DNA from: Acidobacteria bacterium 28-9
GTDB taxonomy: Bacteria > Acidobacteriota > Blastocatellia > Pyrinomonadales > Pyrinomonadaceae
Assembly (NCBI GenBank): GCA_002050355.1
Contig: MWYY01000032.1
Span: 1 to 47,695, forward strand
Reading direction: 5' to 3'
DNA: 47,695 nucleotides
Shown piece after piece: positions 17,034-27,700 of the stretch; positions within the stretch are counted from its first letter, which is position 1; the number at the start of each line of letters is the position of its first letter. A program made the position numbers and the translations under genes. A model generated the notes under the pieces. It worked only from the letters and a program-made list of their open reading frames with translations. It did no database searches and was not told the origin of the DNA.

Positions 17034-19904
17034 ATGCAGCATAATCTTTTCAACACCCGACAAACATTCAAGACCGGAACAGGCTCGGACGGCGTTTTTT
17101 ATTCGCTGCCGCAGTTAGAACGCGAAGGCGTTGCTAACGTTTCACGCTTACCGATTTCGATTCGCATCGTTTTGGAGGCGGTTTTGCGAAACTTCGACGA
17201 GAAGAAAGTACGGGAAAAAGACGTTCGCAATCTAGCTGGTTGGGAAGCCTGCGCTGAGAAAACAGAAGAAGTTCCGTTTGTCGTCGCGCGCGTTATTTTG
17301 CAGGATTTTACCGGCGTTCCGCTCCTGGTTGACCTTGCCGCGATGCGTTCCGCCGTGGAACGAATGGGCAAAGATACAAGTTTGATTGAGCCGCTCGTTC
17401 CCGTAGATTTGGTGATTGACCATTCGGTGCAAGTCGATTACGCGGGTTCGGAAGAAGCGTATCAGCGAAATATGGAAACCGAGTTTAAGCGCAACGAGCA
17501 GCGTTATCGTTTTTTGAAATGGGGGACGCAGGCGTTTGACGGTTTCTCGGTCGTGCCGCCGGGAATCGGAATTGTCCACCAGGTAAATCTCGAATATCTT
17601 GCCAAAGGTGTGTTTGAACGAGACGAAGTTTTTTACCCGGACACTCTGGTCGGAACTGATTCGCACACGACGATGATAAACGGTTTGGGAATCGTCGGCT
17701 GGGGCGTCGGCGGTATTGAAGCCGAAGCCGCGATGCTCGGACAGCCCGTCTATATTTTGACACCGGATGTCGTCGGCGTTCATCTTTCGGGCGAATTGCC
17801 GCAAGGAACAACGGCAACCGACCTTGTTTTGCGAATTACGGAAATGCTCAGAAAAGCAAAAGTTGTCGGCAAGTTTGTCGAATTTTTCGGTGAAGGTGCG
17901 TCGAGTCTTCACGCGACCGACCGCGCGACGATTGCGAATATGGCGCCCGAATATGGCGCTACGATGGGCTTTTTCGGTGTTGACGAAAATACACTCGATT
18001 ATTTCCGCGCGACCGGACGCGACGAAGCGCAAATCGAAACGATTAGAAATTACTATGAAGCGCAAGAAATGTTTGGCATCCCGCAGGAGGGCGAAGCCGA
18101 TTACACAACGGTTTTGGATTTGAATTTAGCGACGATTACGCCGTCGGTTGCCGGACCGAAACGCCCGCAAGACCGCATCGAATTGTCGAATTTGGACGAC
18201 CGTTTTGTCGAATTATTTACAAAATCGGTCGCTAACGGCGGCTACGGCAAAGCGGCGGACGAACTGGAAAAACGCTTTATGGTAACGATGGGGGCAAAAG
18301 CGATGAGCCACGCGGCGGGCGGCGGCGAGCAAAACTCGAAAACAATTCCCGAATCAATTCACGCGACCGTTTCTCCTGACAACACGAACGTCCACACCGA
18401 AGTAGAGATGATGAACAATCGCCCGACGCCCAACCGCGTTGAAGATTTAGACGAAGTTACGCCGACGCAAAATACTTCAATCGGCAGCGGCGACGTTCTC
18501 ATCGCTGCAATAACTTCCTGCACGAATACGTCAAATCCTTCTGTAATGCTCGCTGCCGGAATCGTCGCCAAAAAAGCCGTCGAAAAAGGTCTAAAAGTTC
18601 CGCCCTATGTCAAAACGTCACTTGCTCCCGGCTCGCGCGTAGTTACCGAATATTTGGAGAAAACCGGTTTGCAGCCGTATCTAAACGAACTCGGTTTTAA
18701 TCTTGTCGGTTACGGCTGTACTACCTGTATCGGGAATTCCGGTCCGCTTGATGCGGGTATTGAAGACGGCGTTGTCGAACACGATTTGATTGCTGCGTCT
18801 GTCTTGTCGGGCAACCGCAATTTTGAAGCGCGCGTTCACCAGAATATCAAGGCAAATTTTTTGATGTCGCCGCCGCTCGTCGTCGCTTACGCGCTTGCCG
18901 GAACGATTCTCAAAGACGTTTACCTGCATCCGCTCGGACAAGACAAAGATGGCAATGACGTATTTTTGAAAGACGTTTGGGCGACACTCGAAGAAGTCAA
19001 AGAAGTTCTCGAAGCCGCCTTTGACCCTGAAACTTACAAAAAACTTTACAGCGACTTTGCCGAACAAAATCCGCTTTGGAACGAAATTCCGACGAGCGAA
19101 GGCGACGTTTATCAGTGGGACAAAGATTCGACATATATTCAAGAACCGCCGTATTTCGAGGATTTCTCAATGGATGCAGGAACATTCTGCGACATTACAG
19201 GAGCGCGCGCACTGGCAATCTTCGGCGACTCGGTTACGACCGACCACATCTCGCCCGCCGGTTCAATCAAACCGACCTCCCCTGCCGGACTTTATTTGCA
19301 GGAACACGGCGTCGAGCCGATGAATTTCAATTCTTACGGTTCGCGCAGAGGCAACGACAGGGTAATGGTGCGCGGCACATTCGCAAATGTCCGCATCAAA
19401 AACGAAATGGTCGCGCCGACTGAAGGCGGTTTTACGCGCTTTCAACCCGAGAAGGAAGAAATGAGTATTTACGAGGCGGCGATGAAATACGGCGAAACGA
19501 ATACGCCGCTTATGATTTTCGCCGGTCAGGAATATGGCACGGGTTCGTCGCGCGATTGGGCGGCAAAAGGCACACGCTTGATGGGCGTCAAAGCCGTCGT
19601 CGCCGAATCATTTGAGCGTATTCATCGCTCGAATCTGGTCGGAATGGGAGTGCTTCCGCTTCAATTTGCCGAAGGCGAAAGCGCGCAAACCTTAAATCTC
19701 GACGGCACGGAAACATTTGATTTAACGGGTTTGGAAAACGTCCAAATCAAGCCGCTTCAAAAGGCGACTTTACACATCAACCGCGCCGACGGCACAATGC
19801 AGGAAACGCAACTGACGCTGCGAATTGACACGCCGATTGAAATTGAGTATTACCAGCACGGCGGAATCTTACCATATGTTTTGAGGCGATTGATAAACCA
19901 GTAA
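17034..19904 (+). CDS. acnA: Aconitate hydratase A
   Basis: 956 residues, cytoplasmic. It interconverts citrate and isocitrate in the TCA cycle. The [4Fe-4S] ligands are C496 ([15 protein letters not shown]) and C562/C565 ([14 protein letters not shown]). Other active-site strings are [26 protein letters not shown], the swivel-domain [13 protein letters not shown] and [16 protein letters not shown]. The protein is about 60 residues longer than typical AcnA: the extra length lies just before the SCTNTSN motif (about residues 420-485) as a hydrophilic, low-complexity insert (GGGEQNSK, then [16 protein letters not shown]). Monocistronic, with its own promoter and a bidirectional hairpin after it. 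Identification certain. Confidence 0.97.
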   Translation: MQHNLFNTRQTFKTGTGSDGVFYSLPQLEREGVANVSRLPISIRIVLEAVLRNFDEKKVREKDVRNLAGWEACAEKTEEVPFVVARVILQDFTGVPLLVDLAAMRSAVERMGKDTSLIEPLVPVDLVIDHSVQVDYAGSEEAYQRNMETEFKRNEQRYRFLKWGTQAFDGFSVVPPGIGIVHQVNLEYLAKGVFERDEVFYPDTLVGTDSHTTMINGLGIVGWGVGGIEAEAAMLGQPVYILTPDVVGVHLSGELPQGTTATDLVLRITEMLRKAKVVGKFVEFFGEGASSLHATDRATIANMAPEYGATMGFFGVDENTLDYFRATGRDEAQIETIRNYYEAQEMFGIPQEGEADYTTVLDLNLATITPSVAGPKRPQDRIELSNLDDRFVELFTKSVANGGYGKAADELEKRFMVTMGAKAMSHAAGGGEQNSKTIPESIHATVSPDNTNVHTEVEMMNNRPTPNRVEDLDEVTPTQNTSIGSGDVLIAAITSCTNTSNPSVMLAAGIVAKKAVEKGLKVPPYVKTSLAPGSRVVTEYLEKTGLQPYLNELGFNLVGYGCTTCIGNSGPLDAGIEDGVVEHDLIAASVLSGNRNFEARVHQNIKANFLMSPPLVVAYALAGTILKDVYLHPLGQDKDGNDVFLKDVWATLEEVKEVLEAAFDPETYKKLYSDFAEQNPLWNEIPTSEGDVYQWDKDSTYIQEPPYFEDFSMDAGTFCDITGARALAIFGDSVTTDHISPAGSIKPTSPAGLYLQEHGVEPMNFNSYGSRRGNDRVMVRGTFANVRIKNEMVAPTEGGFTRFQPEKEEMSIYEAAMKYGETNTPLMIFAGQEYGTGSSRDWAAKGTRLMGVKAVVAESFERIHRSNLVGMGVLPLQFAEGESAQTLNLDGTETFDLTGLENVQIKPLQKATLHINRADGTMQETQLTLRIDTPIEIEYYQHGGILPYVLRRLINQ

Positions 19905-20010
19905 AAGTCCAAAATTGAAAATTTTAGAATCTAAGATTTCAGATACAAAAATTTGAAACTTAAATTAAAAATCGAATATTTTGGATAAATGTTAAAAAAG
20001 CGGAAACCAA

Positions 20011-20064
20011 AAAGTTCAAAATTTAAGATGAAAATAGCAAAAATCATCTTGAATTTTGAACTTT
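20011..20064. terminator. Bidirectional hairpin after acnA
   Basis: 21-bp stem with one mismatch: arms 20011-20031 (starts AAAGTTCAAAATTTAAG) and 20044-20064. The surrounding 19905-20090 is full of AAAATTGAAAATTT-like text that repeats itself in both orientations. It overlaps the last codons of the minus-strand zinc-ribbon gene. Confidence 0.6.
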
Positions 20065-20263
20065 ATAATTCTTGATTTTTAATTCTTAGGTATTGGGAAG
20101 GGTTTTCCAGTTCGATAAATCGCACCGGCACGGCGCCGTTGACTTTCTCTTTTTCCTTTCGCATCTGATACCATATATCGCACGCCGCGCACCGATAAAA
20201 CTTCAACGAATCATCCGTTTGAGAATTAAATTCAAGCTCGTTATTACAATGCAAACAAGTCAT
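20063..20263 (-). CDS. Small zinc-ribbon protein
   Basis: 66 residues. Two CxxC knuckles, MTCLHC at C3/C6 and YRCAAC at C25/C28, give a minimal four-cysteine zinc ribbon. A basic stretch follows (MRKEKEKVNG), then VPVRFIELENPSQY. The last eight residues run into the A/T-rich repeat, so the C-terminus may be degraded or extended. Function unknown; such proteins may bind nucleic acid or protein partners. It is supported by the paired knuckles and an ATG at the right distance, but no clear ribosome site is visible. Confidence 0.6.
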   Translation of the reverse strand: MTCLHCNNELEFNSQTDDSLKFYRCAACDIWYQMRKEKEKVNGAVPVRFIELENPSQYLRIKNQEL

Positions 20264-20469
20264 ACAAACCTTCAGCCTCCCGTTTTGAAAAACCTTTTTA
20301 TTTGATTGCTGTCATTTTAGCATTAAAGCCATAGGAATGCCAAACTTTTTTCCGATATTGGGCTTTAAACTCGGGATATTGAGACTCAAGACTTCAAAAA
20401 ACGCTTGCTAGACATTCGCTTCGTAATTCGATAAATTCAAATCTGTCATTCGGCGCTTGAAAAATGCTG

Positions 20470-20554
20470 GCTGAGGTGGCGTAATTGGTAGCCGCGCGGG
20501 TCTTAGAAGCCCGTGCCGTAAGGCGTGCGAGTTCGAGTCTCGCCCTCAGCACCA
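20470..20554 (+). tRNA. tRNA-Leu (anticodon UAG)
   Basis: Acceptor stem GCTGAGG (20470-20476) pairs with CCTCAGC (20544-20550), followed by an A discriminator and an encoded CCA. D-loop contains TAATTGGTA. The anticodon stem CGGGT/GCCCG encloses loop CTTAGAA, giving anticodon TAG, which reads CUN leucine codons. A long variable arm (TGCCGTAAGGCGTGC) marks a class II tRNA, as expected for leucine. The T arm is GCGAG-TTCGAGT-CTCGC. It lies 112 bp before tig. Confidence 0.97.
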
Positions 20555-20666
20555 CATTCGATTTTGGGTTTGAATTTTGGATTGGTCGTTCGACAATTGA
20601 AATTGGGGTTAATAAAATCGTAAAACTGTAAAAATTAAAATCTAAAACCTAATACCTGGAACTTAA

Positions 20667-22142
20667 ATGAAAACAGAACTAAAGGACGTATCGCAAACCC
20701 GCAAGGAAATAAAGATCGAGATAGAACCACAGGTCGTAAAGCAAGCTTACGATAAAGTCAGCCGTAAATACGCGCAGGGCGCGCAGGTTGCAGGTTTTCG
20801 CCGCGGGAACGCGCCGCTCGATGTTGTGCGCTTGCGCTACAAAGACGAAATCCAATCGGAAACTTTACAGGAAATACTCGCCGAAAAAGTAACCGAAGCA
20901 ATTAAAGAACACGAATTGACGCCGCTCGTCGAACCCGAACTGCATCTTGAAGATTCGCAAAATCTAAAATTAAACGGCTCGCAGCCGGTTTCGCTGCACG
21001 TCCATCTGCAGGTGATGCCGGAAATTCCGACACCCGATTATAAAGGGTTGGAAGCGGTGCGCCGCATCAAACCGTTCGACGACGGCGAACTCGATAAATT
21101 TATTGACGACAGACGAAAGGAACAGGCTTCTTTAATTCCGGTCGAAGGACGCAAATCCGAAACGGGCGACACCGTTATCGTTGATTTGGAAGGCAGTTTT
21201 GAAGGTGAACCCAATACCGAACCGATAAAAGCCGATGATTTGGAATTAACAATTGGCGACGCGCATATTGAGCAATCGTTTACCGAAAATCTCGCGGGCG
21301 TCGAAGCCGACGAGGAGAAGGAATTTACCGTCGCTTATCCGCAGGATTTTTCTTCGCCCGCATTAGCCGGTAAAACGGTTAATTATAAAGCAAAAATTAA
21401 ATCGGTCGGCAAGATAGAACTGCCCGAAGCCGACGACGAATGGGCGCAAAGTCTCGGCGAAGACTTTTCGTCAATGGAAGATTTGCGCCAAAAACTTCGC
21501 AAAGATTTGGAAACTCACTCGGCTGGAAACGCCGACGCGAACGTGCAAAACGCGCTGATTGCAAAGCTCATCGAAAATCACGCTTTTGAAGTTCCTGACG
21601 CGCTTATCGAATCGCAGTCGCGCAACCTTCTGAACAATTTCGCACAGGATTTGCAGCAGCGCGGCGTTGATTTGCAAAAGGTCGAGAAGGAATTTATAGA
21701 AATGGCTTATACGCAGATGCGAGCGCAAGCCGAACGCGACGTACGCGGCGCGATGCTGCTTGAAAAAGTCGCTGAGCTGGAGAACATTGACATAACAAGC
21801 GATGAAGTTACATCTGAAATTGAGCGAATGGCGCAATATTATCGCACGACGCCTGAAGAATTCCGCCAAACTCTGACGCAGCAAGGCGGCGAGGCAAACA
21901 TTGAGAGTAATTTGCGGACGCGCAAAGCCGTCGAAGCGTTATTCAAAAATGCAAAAGTTTCCGACGGCGAATGGATTGATGAAAATCAAGCGAGGCTCGA
22001 AGCGGAAAAGGCGAATTCTACCAAAGACAAAGCGAAAGAACCGAAAAGTGACAAGAAGCCGAAAGCTGAAAAGAAGAAAGTTGATGTTAAAGAAACAAAA
22101 GAAACTAAGAAGACGACACAGAAGAAAGGTGAAAAGTCTTGA
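20667..22142 (+). CDS. tig: Trigger factor (ribosome-associated chaperone)
   Basis: 491 residues, somewhat longer than the usual 430-450. N-terminal ribosome-binding domain with the signature loop GFRRGNAP (43-50, compare GFRKGKVP), which docks at the exit tunnel. A FKBP-type PPIase domain (about 155-245: GDTVIVDLEGSF, then a variant FTENLAGVEADEEKEF) is followed by the helical C-terminal chaperone arms. The final ~45 residues are a Lys/Glu-rich low-complexity tail (many KK/KE pairs), which explains the extra length and is not part of the conserved fold. It heads the tig-clpP-clpX-lon cluster and is separated from clpP by 200 bp. Confidence 0.96.
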   Translation: MKTELKDVSQTRKEIKIEIEPQVVKQAYDKVSRKYAQGAQVAGFRRGNAPLDVVRLRYKDEIQSETLQEILAEKVTEAIKEHELTPLVEPELHLEDSQNLKLNGSQPVSLHVHLQVMPEIPTPDYKGLEAVRRIKPFDDGELDKFIDDRRKEQASLIPVEGRKSETGDTVIVDLEGSFEGEPNTEPIKADDLELTIGDAHIEQSFTENLAGVEADEEKEFTVAYPQDFSSPALAGKTVNYKAKIKSVGKIELPEADDEWAQSLGEDFSSMEDLRQKLRKDLETHSAGNADANVQNALIAKLIENHAFEVPDALIESQSRNLLNNFAQDLQQRGVDLQKVEKEFIEMAYTQMRAQAERDVRGAMLLEKVAELENIDITSDEVTSEIERMAQYYRTTPEEFRQTLTQQGGEANIESNLRTRKAVEALFKNAKVSDGEWIDENQARLEAEKANSTKDKAKEPKSDKKPKAEKKKVDVKETKETKKTTQKKGEKS

Positions 22143-22342
22143 TTACACGAACCTTATTATTTGGGATTCGTAAGATAACAATTTTGATAATGTAACCGTT
22201 TGGCAAATGAGAAGATAAGTTGTAGAATCAAAATCCGATGGCAATGGCTATCATTTCAACTATTTATCTTCGCCAAGTTAAAGTAATTTATAAACGAAAC
22301 AGCGTAAGCCATTTAATAGGTAGTAAAAGAGAGAAATAATTT

Positions 22343-22927
22343 ATGTTAGTTCCAATGGTTGTAGAGCAGACATCGCGCGGCGAGCGAGCTTTCGACATTT
22401 TTTCAAGACTTTTGAAAGACAGCATTATTTTTATCGGCACGCCGATTGACGATCAGGTAGCGAATCTGATTGTCGCGCAGCTTCTTTTTCTGGAAGCTGA
22501 AGACCCGGAGCGCGATATCAACCTTTATATAAATTCGCCCGGCGGTTCGATTACGGCGGGAATGGGTGTATACGACACGATGCAGTTTATTAAAAACGAC
22601 GTAACGACAATCTGCGTCGGACAGTGTGCTTCGATGGGCGCGCTGCTTTTAACGGCGGGAACTAAAGGCAAACGCTTTGCTCTGCCGCACGCGCGCGTAC
22701 TGATTCATCAACCGTCCGGCGGCGCGCAGGGTCAGGAAACCGACGTGCGCATTATGGCGCAGGAAATTCTTCGAATGCGCGAGATGACTTCGCGGATTAT
22801 CTCGCACCACAGCGGACAGTCTTACGAGCAAGTCGAACTCGACGTTGAACGCGACCGCATTATGTCGGCGATTCAAGCCAAAGAATACGGTTTGATTGAC
22901 GAAGTTATCGAACACCGGGAGAAGTAA
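22343..22927 (+). CDS. clpP: ATP-dependent Clp protease proteolytic subunit
   Basis: 194 residues. Serine protease forming the double heptameric barrel that degrades substrates fed by ClpX or ClpA/C. Catalytic triad by motif: S97 in [11 protein letters not shown]122 in [10 protein letters not shown] and D171 in VERDRIM. The segments [17 protein letters not shown] and HHSGQ are also present. The N-terminal [20 protein letters not shown] is the usual propeptide/axial loop region. Well-formed AGAGAG ribosome site upstream. It precedes the ZBD and clpX genes; the 58-bp gap to the ZBD gene holds only short ATGGTAAATGGCGAATGG-like text. Confidence 0.97.
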   Translation: MLVPMVVEQTSRGERAFDIFSRLLKDSIIFIGTPIDDQVANLIVAQLLFLEAEDPERDINLYINSPGGSITAGMGVYDTMQFIKNDVTTICVGQCASMGALLLTAGTKGKRFALPHARVLIHQPSGGAQGQETDVRIMAQEILRMREMTSRIISHHSGQSYEQVELDVERDRIMSAIQAKEYGLIDEVIEHREK

Positions 22928-22985
22928 TGGTAAATGGCGAATGGTTAATGAAAGAAAAAAACATTCAACATTTACTATTATTCTT

Positions 22986-23171
22986 ATGATACGAATACTT
23001 GAAGAAACCTTACGCTGTTCGTTTTGCGGTAAATCACAAAAAGAGGTCAAGAATTTAATTGCCGGACCGAATGTTTTTATTTGCAATAATTGCGTTGATA
23101 TTTGTGCTGAGATAACTAACATCGATAAAAAAGAGGAAGTAACTAATATAAACAGACCGCTTCCAGAATAA
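22986..23171 (+). CDS. Stand-alone ClpX zinc-binding-domain paralogue
   Basis: 61 residues from the ATG at 22986. The sequence is a near copy of the ClpX N-terminal domain: [13 protein letters not shown], then [17 protein letters not shown], with all four zinc cysteines (C11, C14, C33, C36). By direct count 39 of 61 positions are identical to residues 1-61 of the clpX gene that starts 2 bp after its stop. It ends at LPE, just where ClpX passes into its AAA+ domain. The ClpX ZBD normally dimerises and recruits adaptors and some substrates, so a free ZBD could form mixed dimers, compete for adaptors, or act as an adaptor. The degree of divergence, with every ligand kept, suggests an old, selected duplication and not a fresh artefact. 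A longer in-frame N-terminus exists but is unrelated text. Confidence 0.75.
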   Translation: MIRILEETLRCSFCGKSQKEVKNLIAGPNVFICNNCVDICAEITNIDKKEEVTNINRPLPE

Positions 23172-23173
23172 AT

Positions 23174-24590
23174 ATGATTCGACGACCCGAAGAAATCTTG
23201 CGCTGTTCGTTTTGCGGCAAATCGCAAAACGAAGTCAAAAAGTTGATTGCCGGACCGAGTGTTTACATTTGTAACGAATGTATAGACATTTGCAACGAGA
23301 TAATCAACGACGACGAGCAGGCTGAGACGATGAACGTTCGCTCGGCGTTGCCGAAGCCGCAGGAGATGAAGGCGTTTCTCGATGAATACGTTATCGGTCA
23401 GGATGAGACTAAAAAGCGTTTGTCGGTGGCGGTTTATCAGCATTATAAACGTATCGAGATGCACAAGATTCGGCAAGATGTCGAATTGCAAAAATCTAAT
23501 ATTTTATTGATCGGTCCGACCGGAACGGGTAAAACTCTGCTGGCGCAAACACTGGCGAGAATTTTGAGCGTTCCGTTCTGCATCGTTGATGCAACGACTT
23601 TGACCGAAGCCGGTTACGTCGGCGAAGACGTTGAAAATATAATCCTGCGGCTTTTGCAGTCTGCCGGAAACGATGTCGAGCGCGCTCAGACGGGAATAAT
23701 TTATATTGACGAGATTGATAAAATCTGCCGCAAAGACGACAATCCTTCGATTACACGCGACGTTTCCGGCGAAGGCGTGCAGCAGGCGCTTCTTAAAATT
23801 CTTGAAGGCACGGTTGCAAATATTCCGACGCAGGGCGGACGCAAACATCCGCAGCAGGAATTTATGCCGGTTGATACGACGAATATTTTGTTTATCTGCG
23901 GCGGCGCGTTTATCGGTTTAGACCGCGTTGTCGAAAAGCGTTTTCGCAATAAATCACTGGGTTTTCAAGCCGACATTAAATCGAGCAAGGAACGTCAGAA
24001 CGATGCAATCGACAAACTTGAGCCGGAAGATTTGATTCATTACGGCTTGATTCCCGAATTCGTCGGCAGATTACCCGTGCTGGCAACTCTGCACGAACTC
24101 GACCAATCGGCGTTGATAAAAATTTTGACCGAGCCGAAAAACTCACTTATAAAGCAGTTCGAGCAAGGAACGTCAGAACGATGCAATCGACAAACTTGAG
24201 CCGGAAGATTTGATTCATTACGGCTTGATTCCCGAATTCGTCGGCAGATTACCCGTGCTGGCAACTCTGCACGAACTCGACCAATCGGCGTTGATAAAAA
24301 TTTTGACCGAGCCGAAAAACTCACTTATAAAGCAGTATCAGCGCAAATTCGAGTTTGACAATGTGCGGCTTAAATTTACCGATGACTCGATCAAAGCAAT
24401 CGCTTACCAGGCGTTTGACCGAAAAGTTGGCGCGCGCGGTTTGATGATGATTTTAGAAGAAATTCTGTTGCAGGCGATGTATGAACTGCCGTCGCAAAAG
24501 AAGGTCAAAGAGTTGATAATCACAGAGGAAATGGTCGAGCGCCGTGCGCCGGCTCTGGAAGTTATCCGCGAGATAGAAGAAGCGGCTTGA
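23174..24590 (+). CDS. clpX: ATP-dependent Clp protease ATP-binding subunit, frame broken by a 178-bp tandem duplication
   Basis: Unfoldase that feeds ClpP. Features: zinc domain (C11, C14, C33, C36), Walker [10 protein letters not shown], Walker [11 protein letters not shown], then [17 protein letters not shown] and the pore region. At 23981-24158 a 178-bp block is followed by an exact second copy (24159-24336). Because 178 is not a multiple of 3, the first frame runs into nonsense and stops at 24199 (341 codons). The C-terminal part ([20 protein letters not shown] through VGARGL) continues in another frame to 24590. Removing one copy restores a normal 412-residue ClpX. So either the gene is intact in the organism and this is an assembly fault, or it carries a fresh knockout. 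It follows the ZBD gene by 2 bp. Confidence 0.92.
23981..24336 (+). repeat. Exact 178-bp tandem duplication within clpX
   Basis: Copy 1 is 23981-24158 and copy 2 is 24159-24336; I compared them base by base and found no difference. Both begin TCGAGCAAGGAACG and end AAAGCAGT. The flanking bases differ (A before copy 1; ATCAGC after copy 2), which fixes the limits. Confidence 0.95.
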
Positions 24591-24603
24591 TTAAAACAAA
24601 AGA

Positions 24604-24646
24604 CGAAACAAAAAGGACAGGTTAATCGCCTGTCCTTTTTGTTTCG
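24604..24646 (+). terminator. Rho-independent terminator after clpX
   Basis: Perfect 18-bp stem, arms 24604-24621 (CGAAACAAAAAGGACAGG) and 24629-24646, with a 7-nt loop. The 3' arm contains TTTTTGTTTC. It separates the clp genes from the GGDEF/EAL gene. Confidence 0.88.
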
Positions 24647-24786
24647 CCGAAATTCCAAGCTCTACGGAAAAGAGACCTTTATCGACAATTGAAAAGACAT
24701 TTACAAAAAACGGTCAGTTCTATAAAATAATTCAAACATACAAAATAGTTTAGTGAACCGGAGCGGCATTTGCCACATTAGAAATA

Positions 24787-27700
24787 ATGCAAGACTTATC
24801 AAAACCGCGCGAGGAATCTTCGGCAAATATAGATAAACCGAATATTACTACTATTGCAACCACTTCTTCGCCCGTACCTTTATCCTGGAAAACGCTTGAA
24901 GAAAGCGAGAAAAATTATCGCTTTCTTGGTGAAGCGATTATGCACCAGGTCTGGACGACGTCGCCCGACGGCACTATGGATTATATCAACGGTCGCGCGC
25001 TCGAATACTTGGGACGCACATACGAGAAGGTAATAGGCGAAGGCTGGCAAGATGCAATTCATCCGGATGATTTGCAGAGATGCCTCGAACGCCGGATCGA
25101 GTCCCTCAAAAGCGGCAATCATTACGAAGTAGAATTTCGCCTGAGACGTGCGGACGGAACTTATCGCTGGCACCTGGGGCGCGCCACCGCCGGACGCGAC
25201 GCAGACGGCAAAATTATCAAATGGTTCGGAACAAGCACCGACATCCACGAACAAAAGTTAGCTGAAGACTCGCTACAGGAAAAAAATTCGCTTCTTGCTT
25301 CGATGTTTGAAGCCACTGCCGACGGCATTTTGGTTGTTGATTTGACCAATACGATTGTAACCTACAACCGACAATTTCTCGATATGTGGCAAATTCCCGA
25401 TGAAATAATCAGGTCGCGGGATAGGATTAAGACAGTAAATTATGTATTGTCGCAATTGAAAAATGCCGAAGAATTTACCGAAACCACCAAAAAACTTATT
25501 TTGCACCCGGAAATTAAAAACTTAGACGTACTGGAGTTTAAGGACGGAAAAATCTACGAGCGTTACAGTCAGCCGCGCGTGCAGAACGGCAAAATCGTCG
25601 GGCGCGTATTAAGTTTTCGAGACATTACAGAGCGTCGAAAAGCTGAAAAAGCTTTACAGGAAAGTCAGATGCGCTATCTGCAATTATTTGACAGCAATCC
25701 GTATCCGATTTGGGTTTATGATTTTGAAACGCTGGAATTTTTGGCGGTCAATAAAGAAGCCGTGCGTCATTATGGTTATACACGCGAAGAGTTTTTGAAA
25801 ATGACGCTCAAAGATATTCGTCCGGCAGAGGATGTTCCGCTTTTGCTCGACAGCGTCGCGGAAATCTCTGTTACAGAAGGTGCTGCTGCCGAGGAAACTC
25901 TACTTACTCAGCAGTTCAGACATCAGAAAAAAGACGGAAAAATTATCAAAGTTCAAATTGCTTCGCAGCCGGTAACGTTCGGCGACAGGCAGGCGCGGCT
26001 TGTCCTGGCTACGGACATTACTCAAGCCAAGCGAGCCGAAGACGATCTGCGGCGCTCGGAAACTGAACTGCGGACACTTTTTTCGGCAATGTCGGACGTG
26101 ATTTTGATAATCAACGCCGAAGGAAGGTATTTAAAAGTTGCGCCGACTAATCCGGAACTGCTTTATCGCCCGTTGGAAGAGATGCTCGGAAAGACGATTG
26201 ACGAGGTATTTCCACCTGGCATTGCCGTTTTGTTTATGGATCATGTCAGTCAGACAATTTCCGGCGGAAAGCCCGTTAATTTTGAATACTCGTTAAACAT
26301 AGACGGACGCGAAATGTTTTTTTACGCAACTATCACCCCTCTGACTTTGGATACGGTGTTGTGGGTCGCCCGCGACATCAGTAATTATAAACGGGCGGAA
26401 GAGTCTCTGCGCGAAAGCGAATACAAACTGCGAACTTTGATCGAAAGTATGACCGAAGGATTAGTGCAGGTAAATAACGAAGAAATTATTGAATTCGTCA
26501 ACGACCGCATTTGCGAAATGAGCGGTTACGAACAAAAAGAGCTGCTCGGCAAACCGGTTGATATTTTGTTTGAAGAAGAAGAACGAAGGTTAGTTAAAAG
26601 AATTAATAAGGAAAGGCTAAAAGGCGTTTCAGGGCAGTACGAAATACGTTTAAGGAAAAAATCCGGTGAAACGCTTTGGGTTTTGGTTGGCGGTGCGCCG
26701 ATTATCAATGCCGACGGCGCTTTAACCGGAACGATGGGCGTTTTTACCGACACCAGCAAACGCAAACTCGCCGAAGAACAACTGCTGCACGACGCCTTTC
26801 ACGACGGTTTAACCGGTCTCGCCAATCGCTCGCTGCTTATGGATCACATGCGTAGGACCATCAAGCGCGACAGAGGTAGAAACGGTAAAATGTATGCCGT
26901 TTTGTTTTTGGATTTCGACCGCTTCAAAGTCATCAACGATTCGCTCGGGCATGCCGAAGGCGACAAACTGCTGGTATTCATTGCGCGCAGACTTGAATCC
27001 TGTATTCGCGCGGGCAATTTGGTGGCGCGTCTCGGAGGCGATGAATTTGTTATTCTGCTCGACGAACTGTTCGAGGTGGACGATGCGATGCGTGTAGCCG
27101 AGCGTATCCAGGAAAATCTGAAAATTCCTTTTGAACTCGGCGGTAATAAGGTCTTTATGTCCGTTAGCATCGGCATAACGCTCAGTACCGCCGGTTACAC
27201 AAAGGCGGAAGATATGTTGCGCGATGCCGATATAGCGATGTATCGTGCTAAGGCTAAAGGCAAGGCACAACACCAGGTTTTTAATTTTGAAATGCAGAAA
27301 CAAGCAGGGTCGCAGCTTCAGTTTGAAACCGAGATACGATACGCGCTCGAACGAGGCGAGTTTCGTATTTATTACCAACCTATTTACTGTCTTGAAACGA
27401 AAAGTTTAGTGGGGTTTGAAGCACTTATCAGGTGGCAGCATCCCGAACGAGGATTGGTTTTTCCCGCCGAATTTATCCCGCTGGCGGAAGAAAGCGGAAT
27501 GATTATCCAGCTCGGTCGCTGGACGGTCTATGAAAGTTGTCGCCAACTGCGCGAATGGCAGGAGAGAAATCCGGGCAAAACTTCGGGGCTAACGGTAAGC
27601 GTCAATCTCTCCGGCAGGGAGTTTTTACAATTCGACCTTGACGAACAAATTGCTGCAACGCTTGCCTCCACCGGACTCGAACCGCGCTATCTGAAACTTG

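Noticed and set aside
19905..20062. Small RNA or gene in the AAAATTGAAAATTT-rich region
   Set aside because: Self-similar A/T text with one strong hairpin; it is best explained as terminator plus repeat debris.
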